From an uncultured Prevotella sp. (GTDB taxonomy: Bacteria > Bacteroidota > Bacteroidia > Bacteroidales > Bacteroidaceae): 13,386 bases of DNA. This document shows, piece by piece, positions 4,155 to 11,129 of the stretch (its first letter is position 1; every line of letters starts with the position of its first letter). The notes beneath the pieces were generated by a model. That model was not told the origin of the DNA. It made no database searches and was given only the letters and a program-made list of their open reading frames with translations. Location of the stretch: contig CAKQFF010000035.1 in assembly GCA_934230685.1 (NCBI GenBank), positions 1 through 13,386 on the forward strand, read 5' to 3'. A program made the position numbers and the translations under genes.

Positions 4155-6983
4155 TTATTTCATTGTTACCTGAATGCGATTGCCAGGGGCTGTGAGCTGT
4201 CGGCAGAATTGGCGTATGTCATCGGTGGTGATACTGTCTACCTTCTGCAGATAGTTGCGGTTGAAGTCGATACCTTCTCGCAGCTGGTGGTAGCGCACGT
4301 ATTCCCACCATCCGTTGGTGAGCACGGCACGTTGATAGTTCTTGCGCTCATACTCCTTCACTTTCTGCAGTTGCTCGATGGTGGGACCTTCGGTGGCCAT
4401 GCGCTGCAGATTGAGGTCGATGAGTGGCAACAGTTCGTCGTATTTGTCGGGGTCGCAACGAAAACTTACGGTCATGGAACATCCGTCTGTAGGATATTTC
4501 CAGAACTGGCCCTCTACGCTCACTCCGTATGTGCCGCCACGTTCCTCGCGCACCTTTTCAGTGTATACACCGCGCATTATCTGCGACAACACATCGAGCT
4601 TGAGGTCGGTGTCGGCGGTATAGGCTATTGGGGCTGAGTATACGATGTTGGTCTGTGCCGAGGGTGTTATCATCTGTTTGTGGAACACCTTTGTCACCTG
4701 TCCCTCCTGTATGTTGAGTGTGTATTGTCCTGGCTTGCAGTCGTTGTTGCTATTGCGCTTTCCTGGTAGGCTTGCCACGTATTGGCAGAGTAAATCGTCG
4801 AAATCGTCCTGACGTATGTCGCCCGTAACGATGAGGTGCATTCCTGCAAGATTACTGAAACGCTCATTGTAAATCTGGTAGATGCGGTCGAAGTTTACCT
4901 CGTTCATACGTTCCGCCGTGAGCGGTTGAGTGCGCTTGCGTTTACCGTATACGGCTACGCGCAGCGAGTCGTTATAGGTGACATTAGGGCTTGCGTTGCG
5001 ATTTCGCAGCATCGACTGCTGTTTGGTTATCATATTCTGGAATATATCCTTGTCCTTGCGTGGATTGGTGAGATAGAGATACATTATCTCTAACCATGTC
5101 TTAAGGTCGGAGGCTACACATACTCCCTTTACGCCCTCTTCCTCGGCATCGATGTATGGAACTACACGCAGTGCCTTGCCACGGCGCTTCTTCTCGAGAG
5201 TGAGAAAATCGAAGTCAGCTGCTCCGCTCTCTTTAACTATGCTGTTAAGGAATTGTAGTGTAGGGGCATCTGTGTCGGGATATAACGAGCGGCCGCCAAG
5301 ACGGAACATGTTGATGGTGAGGCGGTTGGGTTCGATGTCTGACTGTCTGGCACTTACCTTTATGCCGTTCGAAAGGACGTATTCGGTGTAACCATTGTCG
5401 GTTGCTTGCTTTGAGAGTATCTTACCCTTTTTTGGCAGCTTCTTCATGAATACGGGGTCTACCTGCTGCGCTGTGTTGTCGTTGGTGTATTCACGCTGTT
5501 GCGCGCTTTCTATCCACGTCTTGAGCTGGTCGGATGTGGGCATGGTGTATGGCTTGCCGTCGTACTTGGTGGGTCCGAAGACGATGCACACTTGATTTTG
5601 GTTGTCCACTATCTCCGCCATCGTTTTGTTGATGTCGTCGAGTGTAACGGTAGCTGAGAATTCTGCCTCCAGTGCAGCCTCGTATTCGATGTTCATGCAA
5701 GGCTCGTTGTTGCAGAAGTTGGACACAATATTCTTTGCATATTCGGCATTGCGTGTCTTGTTTTTGTTGTCCAAACGGTGTTCGATGTTTACGGTGTGCT
5801 GCACCTTGGCATGCTCAAGCTCGGCGGTGGTAAAGCCGTAGCGTCTTGCCTTCTCCACTATCTCGATGGCAGCATCTATACCAACCTGCGGATTGTTGGG
5901 CATGAGTCCGAGGTTGAGGGCGAAAGCATCCTTTTCAGTGGTGACGTAGAAGTTGCCTACGCGACAGTTTGCCGACATCACTCGGGGTTGTGCCTCGTGT
6001 GACAGCTTTGCCAGACGCTGGCGCAGTATGAACATGGCGAGTCGTGACTTGTAGCTGCTGAGGAATGCCTCGCGTGTGTCTCTCGACTGGCGTTGCTCGG
6101 CATCGTGCTTCATGTAGAGTGAGAAATTGAGTGTTGGCTGCTCGTTGTCGGCCTGTGTGTAAACAATCATCTCTTTGTTGTCGGGTACTGTATAGTATGT
6201 GCGCTGCGGAGCACCAATAGGCATGGGATTGTCACTGAAGAGCTTTCGTATCTTGGCTTCTATCTGGTCTACATCGATGTCGCCCACTACGATGATGCCC
6301 TGCAGGTCGGGACGATACCACTTTTGGTAATAGTCGCGCAGTGTGTCGTAGTGGAATGTGTCCACCACTTCGATGTGTCCTATTGGTAGGCAGTCGGCAT
6401 ATTTCGACCCAGCGTATATCACGGGCATTGCATTCTCCATCATACGCTGCGCTGCCATGCGCGAACGTCGTGTGCGCCACTCTTCTCGTATCACGCCACG
6501 TTCTTGGTCAATCTCGTTGTCTTTAAGCAGTAGTGAGCCTGCCCAGTCGTGTAGTATGGTGAGACAGGTGTCGGTTACGCCAGCCTTGCTCACAGGAGCA
6601 TTGGATATGTTGTACACGGTCTGATCGATGGATGTGTAGGCATTAAGGTCGGCCCCGAACTTGATGCCGTTGCGTTCGCACCAGTTGCGTACAGAGTGTT
6701 TGCCTCCATTGCCGTCAGGAAAGTTGCGTGTGCCGTTGAACGCCATGTGCTCAAGGAAGTGAGCCAGCCCGCGCTGCTCGGGTTGCTCGAGTATAGAGCC
6801 TACACGCTGTGCAATGTAGAAGTCTGCTTGCCCCGGAGTTTGGTCGTTGTGGCGTATGTAGTAGGTAAGCCCGTTGGCGAGCTTACCTTTGCGTATACAA
6901 CTGTCGAGAGGCAACGTCTGCGCCGACATAGCCATACTGCAGCCCAGGCACATCAGAAGAGAGAAGATTCGTCTTTGTTTCAT
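4155..6983 (-). CDS. M16 family zinc metalloprotease, two-domain form
   Basis: This 942-residue protein has the length and layout of large periplasmic M16 (insulinase/pitrilysin) proteases. The signal peptide is MKQRRIFSLLMCLGCSMAMS, with cleavage near AQ at 21-22. The catalytic N-terminal domain has the inverted zinc motif HFLEH at 75-79 (zinc ligands His75 and His79, catalytic Glu78). The third ligand is a Glu in NEIDQERGVIREEWR (157-168), at the usual distance. NAYTSIDQTVYNI at 114-126 is also typical. An M16 C-like domain follows at about 205-385. The second half (about 530-942) repeats the fold without HxxEH, starting at EYVLSNGIKV and including GGTYGVSVEGQFW, as in the non-catalytic half of this family. 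Such enzymes cut peptides or small unfolded proteins inside a closed chamber. Its position downstream of a TonB receptor recalls FusC and PqqL, which process imported proteins, but this parallel is inference. Confidence 0.9.
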   Translation of the reverse strand: MKQRRIFSLLMCLGCSMAMSAQTLPLDSCIRKGKLANGLTYYIRHNDQTPGQADFYIAQRVGSILEQPEQRGLAHFLEHMAFNGTRNFPDGNGGKHSVRNWCERNGIKFGADLNAYTSIDQTVYNISNAPVSKAGVTDTCLTILHDWAGSLLLKDNEIDQERGVIREEWRTRRSRMAAQRMMENAMPVIYAGSKYADCLPIGHIEVVDTFHYDTLRDYYQKWYRPDLQGIIVVGDIDVDQIEAKIRKLFSDNPMPIGAPQRTYYTVPDNKEMIVYTQADNEQPTLNFSLYMKHDAEQRQSRDTREAFLSSYKSRLAMFILRQRLAKLSHEAQPRVMSANCRVGNFYVTTEKDAFALNLGLMPNNPQVGIDAAIEIVEKARRYGFTTAELEHAKVQHTVNIEHRLDNKNKTRNAEYAKNIVSNFCNNEPCMNIEYEAALEAEFSATVTLDDINKTMAEIVDNQNQVCIVFGPTKYDGKPYTMPTSDQLKTWIESAQQREYTNDNTAQQVDPVFMKKLPKKGKILSKQATDNGYTEYVLSNGIKVSARQSDIEPNRLTINMFRLGGRSLYPDTDAPTLQFLNSIVKESGAADFDFLTLEKKRRGKALRVVPYIDAEEEGVKGVCVASDLKTWLEIMYLYLTNPRKDKDIFQNMITKQQSMLRNRNASPNVTYNDSLRVAVYGKRKRTQPLTAERMNEVNFDRIYQIYNERFSNLAGMHLIVTGDIRQDDFDDLLCQYVASLPGKRNSNNDCKPGQYTLNIQEGQVTKVFHKQMITPSAQTNIVYSAPIAYTADTDLKLDVLSQIMRGVYTEKVREERGGTYGVSVEGQFWKYPTDGCSMTVSFRCDPDKYDELLPLIDLNLQRMATEGPTIEQLQKVKEYERKNYQRAVLTNGWWEYVRYHQLREGIDFNRNYLQKVDSITTDDIRQFCRQLTAPGNRIQVTMK

Positions 6984-7040
6984 ATAAAGAGATTAAGTGT
7001 TAAAGTTGGAAACTGATATTTATGTCTCAACTGTTATTTA

Positions 7041-8408
7041 TTACTCGGCAATCTCAATGCCGCTGATAGTGTACTTCTTGTTGTTCTTGACGATAATAAT
7101 CTGTCCGTTTCTCAAGAATACGCCGTTGGTTGTATTGCCGGTGTTGACATTAGTGTTGTCGATGCCTGTTTCTGTGTCAGGGTCGAGTGGCAGAGCCTTA
7201 AGACCGGCACCAATAATGTTGCCCTCGCCAAGAGCGATGGTGGTGTTGCCGCGAAGGTTGCCAATAAACTCGGTAGTGCCAGTTGATGTAACCTCGCCAT
7301 TGTTGGTGCACAATTCTACAGACACCAGTCCCTCGGCACGTGCCGAGTTGGCTGCTATGCCGGCAACGTACATGTCTTGTCCGCTAACCGAGCCTTGGTT
7401 GGCACAGTTCTTTATGGCAGTGGCAGCCTGGTCGCCCTTCATCACGTTGCCAACGATGCCGCCAACATTCTTCACACCGCTTATCGAGCCTCTGTTGGTA
7501 CAGCCTTCGATGTCTACAGCATTGGTGGTGCAGCTTACGATGCCTGCAGTGTACTGCTTCGACTTGGCTGTACCCTGAGTGTCGTCTACATTGCCGTTGT
7601 TGGTGCAATACTTTATGGCACCCGAGTAGGAACCCGCAATACCTGCCGAGCCAACACCGTTGGTTGTTGATATCTTGCCGCCGTTGGCGCTACTTTCTAT
7701 AAGATAGTTGTAGGTGGTGATGCTGTTGCCCGACTGCGAACCGCCGCAGACGCCCGCCGCATAGGTCATGGCCTTGACGTTGCCGTAGTTATGACAGTCT
7801 TTTATTGTGCCACAACCGTTGACCATAAATCCGCATATACCGCCGGCGGCAAAGTTGGTGGCTGTGATGTCGGCATTGTTGGTGCAGTCTTGTATAGTAC
7901 CCATATTGAGCGAGGCAATAGTGCCAACGTAGTTGTAGCTTGTGATGTGGTTGCTCTCGTCGAAGACGATGTTTCTAACGACACCGTTCTTGTCGATACA
8001 ACCAAACAGGGCGTTGTACTTGCCGGCTGCATTGTTGCTGCTCTCGGTGTGGTAGATGCCGCTGATGGTATGGCCGTAGCCGTCGAATGTTCCGTCGAAG
8101 CCGTAGGCTATCTTGGTAATCTGGGCGTTGCCGTCCTTGCCGATGGCAGGCAGCTGAACGGGGTTTTCTGCCGAACCGCCGAAGTCGATGTCGTTAGTCA
8201 TCTTGAAGTACTCGCCAGTTCCTTTGTGATCGGCGTTGCAATTCTTAGCCATTGCTTCGAAATCGGCTGCTGTGCTGATGATGTAGGGGTCGCCTTGTGT
8301 ACCCGAACCTTTAAGTCCCCAGCTGTTAGATACTGTAGAGCCATCGCTCTGTGCCATAACTGTCATCGTTGCTACGCAAGCGAAGATGAGTGTAAAGATT
8401 TTTTTCAT
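7041..8408 (-). CDS. Secreted GLUG-like repeat protein
   Basis: This 455-residue exported protein has a signal peptide (MKKIFTLIFACVATMTVMAQ). Residues 33-120 are the usual leader region of such proteins (GTQGDPYIISTAADFEAMAK, TNDIDF, FDGTFDGYGHTISGIYH). Residues 130-400 hold GLUG-like beta-helix repeats. Six share hxxCxNxGxh-type cores, with Cys at 175, 205, 268, 303, 335 and 367; a seventh near 233-246 has lost the Cys. Between the cores lie GGICG, GGIVG and AGIAG turns. The C-terminal part has the linker ETGIDNT (413-419) and a different tail from the calycin-like proteins (FLRNGQIIIVKNNKKYTISG). This predicts an extended surface-exposed or secreted beta-helix, perhaps a binding protein for the receptor system. 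It lies between the barrel gene (22 bp upstream) and the M16 gene (57 bp downstream). No enzymatic motif was seen. Confidence 0.82.
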   Translation of the reverse strand: MKKIFTLIFACVATMTVMAQSDGSTVSNSWGLKGSGTQGDPYIISTAADFEAMAKNCNADHKGTGEYFKMTNDIDFGGSAENPVQLPAIGKDGNAQITKIAYGFDGTFDGYGHTISGIYHTESSNNAAGKYNALFGCIDKNGVVRNIVFDESNHITSYNYVGTIASLNMGTIQDCTNNADITATNFAAGGICGFMVNGCGTIKDCHNYGNVKAMTYAAGVCGGSQSGNSITTYNYLIESSANGGKISTTNGVGSAGIAGSYSGAIKYCTNNGNVDDTQGTAKSKQYTAGIVSCTTNAVDIEGCTNRGSISGVKNVGGIVGNVMKGDQAATAIKNCANQGSVSGQDMYVAGIAANSARAEGLVSVELCTNNGEVTSTGTTEFIGNLRGNTTIALGEGNIIGAGLKALPLDPDTETGIDNTNVNTGNTTNGVFLRNGQIIIVKNNKKYTISGIEIAE

Positions 8409-8430
8409 ATTATGTTTTTTAAAGTTGTGT

Positions 8431-9887
8431 TTAAAATGTTGCTGCTGCTGTGATGATAAGCGTATTGCGTGTTTGTCCTTTAGTGTTGCTATTGGTGGCT
8501 TGGCGGAGGTTGTACCTCAGGGAAATGGCAGGTCGTATGGACGTGCCTTTTAAGGGCATCTCGTAGGTAATGGCAGCGTGGGCTGCCCATTGTCTGTAGC
8601 TGCCCATTGCGGCAGAGCCTCCTGCCTCTGCCGACCATAAATATCCTCTTCGTGTGAGCACACTGCGTCGTGCACTGACAAACGGGGTTATGATGTGGTG
8701 TGAGGCGGTGTATATATCGGGATATACGTAGGCAGTCTGTTGGCGAGTCCAGTACTTGGCACCTCCCGTTATGTGCCATAGGTATATATTGCCAGATGGT
8801 TCCCAGTAGGTGTTGAGGGCTGCTGTACCGTATGTCTGTACCTTATCTGCCATCTTTGTTGGTTCGAAGTATTCGTAGTATATGGCTGATGTGCCGTTGG
8901 TGGCTATGGTGCGGCGATAGTTCTCGCGTTCAGACGTAAGCCGCTCGGTGGCCATTCTCAAGTCAACCCATACAAGACGCTCAGCCCTTTGTGTTATGTC
9001 GTAGCGCAGATGCAATGCGAAGTTATCACCATGGTGCTGCTCGTGTGATGCACTGTATTGCGACTTGCGTCCATAGTAGCCATTGCGATGACTGTATACG
9101 ATGTCGGCAAAGAGGCGGTTGTATTTGCTTTGAACCGTCACACCAATGTATTCAGACAGTAGTGGTAAACGGTTTTTGCTATCGGTGAATCCTTCGGTGC
9201 CGAATGCTTCGCGTTCGCCATGATGGTTGGCATAGTCGATGAGTGTGTAGTATATTTGGTCAGTTGTACCATAGGTCTTGAACTGCATCGCCTCAGTGCG
9301 GCGGCTGTACACCATCCCTATGCCAATGCCACTGTTGTGTGGTAACAAAAAATGTGCGTCAAGACCAGCGTTTATATCCATCAGCGTGTTACTGTGGCGT
9401 AGGTCGCGCTGCTTGGCATATGTGCCAGCCGTATAGTTGAGTTGTGCGCCAATGGCAAGACATCGCCATGCCTTCCACCCGATGGCTCCGTTGATGCTGA
9501 ATGTCTCCATGCTCTTGTCGCCAGCATTGTTATCCGCTTCGACAAGGTCGAACGGCATTAACTTCATTGTAGGCATAAGCATACTGCCTGCTGCTTCTGA
9601 GATATTGTGTCGGCTGTACGTGGCTCTGCCGTAAGCCACAATGTCAGACGAGAGCCTGTAGTATGACTGCACATCTGCCGCTTTCCTTCTGACATGGTGT
9701 GCAGCTTGCCTCCGTCGTGACGATAAGATAGGGTGGCGTGGGCTATGGTGCTGTCTGCATAGGTGGTCAGTGCGGCGGCATTGCTTGCTGTGAGCCATGG
9801 GTTGCGCTGTTGGGTTAGCTGGAAGTCGCGTTGTGCCATGGCTGGTAGGCACAGCAGATTAGCGTAGAGAACAATTGTCAGCTTCAT
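8431..9887 (-). pseudogene. DUF6850-like outer-membrane barrel, frameshifted
   Basis: The N-terminal part is in one frame: start at 9887, MKLTIVLYANLLCLPAMA as signal peptide, then QRDFQLTQQRNPWLTASNAA up to SEGK. The rest is in another (AADVQSYYRLSSDIVAYGRA to the end, ITAAATF). The switch is at the AAA run at 9682-9684 (- strand), where one missing A explains it. With one base added the gene has 486 codons including the stop, 485 residues. Without repair the product ends after about 107 residues at 9564. The repaired protein alternates polar loops and amphipathic strands and resembles the DUF6850 outer-membrane beta-barrel family, known to neighbour DUF4876 lipoproteins and TonB receptors. 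The start overlaps the upstream gene by 29 bp, which suggests translational coupling. It could be a true mutation or a sequencing or assembly error. The downstream part is not decayed, so the event is recent if real. Confidence 0.75.
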
Positions 9888-11088
9888 AGAAATCATTCGT
9901 TGAATTATTGGTGTCTTGATATATGGCATGTCCGTCTACAGTCTTCTCCACCTTTCTTATTAGAGAGTGGCCGTAACCTCCGGTCAGAGTTGCATAGCCG
10001 TTGTCGAGGTCTGGCGTGAGGCGTTTCTTGCATTTGGCAAGAGCCGTGGCGTTGTACACTTCCATGGCATCAATCACCCACCTGCGTGGCATTTTCAGGC
10101 AGGCATACACTATGTTGCCTTCATTGCCCGTTGGGTATATTATGTTGTCTGGGTTCTCGCCGAATTGCTTTGGTGTAATATCTTCTGTGCGGAACAGTAT
10201 CACGGCTGGCGAAGTCTGGCTCATAGGCCAAGCATTGCTTTTGCCGTATTTCACAGCCTTCAGATAGTGGTTTGTGGCGATAACATCGGCAGGCGAGGGA
10301 TAATACCGAGTGTTGTTGTACTTGCCTCCGTCGCTGCTTGTTGCCTCCATGTCGTACATACAATAGTAGGCAGTGTTGGCATAGTTGATGGAGTTGCTGT
10401 AGGTTGGAGTGTTGTCAATGGCGCCATGCACGTTTACTACGAGTTCTGAGTAGGGTGCTATTGTATTGCCCTGCTGGAAAAACCAGATGCCGTTGAGTGC
10501 TGGAATCCAGTCTTTGTCAGCATAATCGAGTTTACCACCGTTGAGAAACGAGTGGGTGTTGGCTTCTGCATTGTATGGCTCGATAATGCCGAAACCTACG
10601 TTGTCGAGCGATACCGTCTCTGATGAGTTGTTGTACAGGATTATACATTTGTCTATGGCGAACTTTCCCGAACCATCGTCCTTCTGACAGCCTCCATTAT
10701 ACAGTTCCTTTATTAGGATAGGGTTGGCAGTCTGCATAGTTGTGATGCTTACGGTCAGCTCTATTGTAGTGTTGTTGCTGCCTATTGCTACGTCAGACAA
10801 TGCTCCGTTGTATACATGACGGAAATATTCGTCGTCGCTCACCTTCGATGCGCTGACACTGTATATTCCGGTGGGTAGCGTGAAGCGAGCTATACCGTTG
10901 GCATCGGTAGCTGCTTCGAAGGTGCTACCTATGCTGTTTGTCATCTTTACGGCAACACCGTCTACGTTATGATTCAGCCTCACCTCGACATTGTAGGTGT
11001 TAATTTGTTCGTCGTAGCTGCACGATGCCACCAGCATGGTCAGCATCGTAAGCAGTATGAAGAATGAGTGCTTTATTATATTATTCAT
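9859..11088 (-). CDS. DUF4876-like surface lipoprotein
   Basis: This 409-residue protein has a lipoprotein signal: a hydrophobic stretch followed by LVASC with the lipidated Cys23. The residues after it (SYDEQ) include two acidic ones, similar to the acidic signals that send Bacteroidetes lipoproteins to the cell surface. Residues about 30-115 form a small beta-sandwich like a carboxypeptidase-regulatory or Cna-B domain (VAVKMTNSIGSTFEAATDAN, then GIARFTLPTGIYSVSASK). From about 125 a lamin-tail-like region follows (ILIKELYNGGCQKDDGSGKF, CIILYNNSSETVSLDNVGFG), typical of DUF4876. It probably caps or assists the TonB receptor encoded 41 bp upstream, by analogy with other receptor and lipoprotein pairs. 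The ligand is unknown. Its 3' end overlaps the barrel gene by 29 bp. Confidence 0.82.
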   Translation of the reverse strand: MNNIIKHSFFILLTMLTMLVASCSYDEQINTYNVEVRLNHNVDGVAVKMTNSIGSTFEAATDANGIARFTLPTGIYSVSASKVSDDEYFRHVYNGALSDVAIGSNNTTIELTVSITTMQTANPILIKELYNGGCQKDDGSGKFAIDKCIILYNNSSETVSLDNVGFGIIEPYNAEANTHSFLNGGKLDYADKDWIPALNGIWFFQQGNTIAPYSELVVNVHGAIDNTPTYSNSINYANTAYYCMYDMEATSSDGGKYNNTRYYPSPADVIATNHYLKAVKYGKSNAWPMSQTSPAVILFRTEDITPKQFGENPDNIIYPTGNEGNIVYACLKMPRRWVIDAMEVYNATALAKCKKRLTPDLDNGYATLTGGYGHSLIRKVEKTVDGHAIYQDTNNSTNDFYEADNCSLR

Positions 11089-11129
11089 ATCTCCTTGTTT
11101 TACTTGTTTCTTGTCAACTCGTCTATTGT

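Noticed and set aside
7791..8453. A 220-codon open frame on the + strand opposite the GLUG-like gene.
   Set aside because: It is antisense to a gene with a clear signal peptide and repeats. Its apparent regularity (repeated V-A-C) is the complement of those repeats.
9688..9852. The upstream part of the open frame beginning at 9852 (MPTSHGTTRLPANP...) as the real start of the barrel protein.
   Set aside because: It has no signal peptide and is low-complexity and His/Arg-rich, while the other frame at the same place gives a signal peptide and a sensible mature N terminus. A frameshift explains both.
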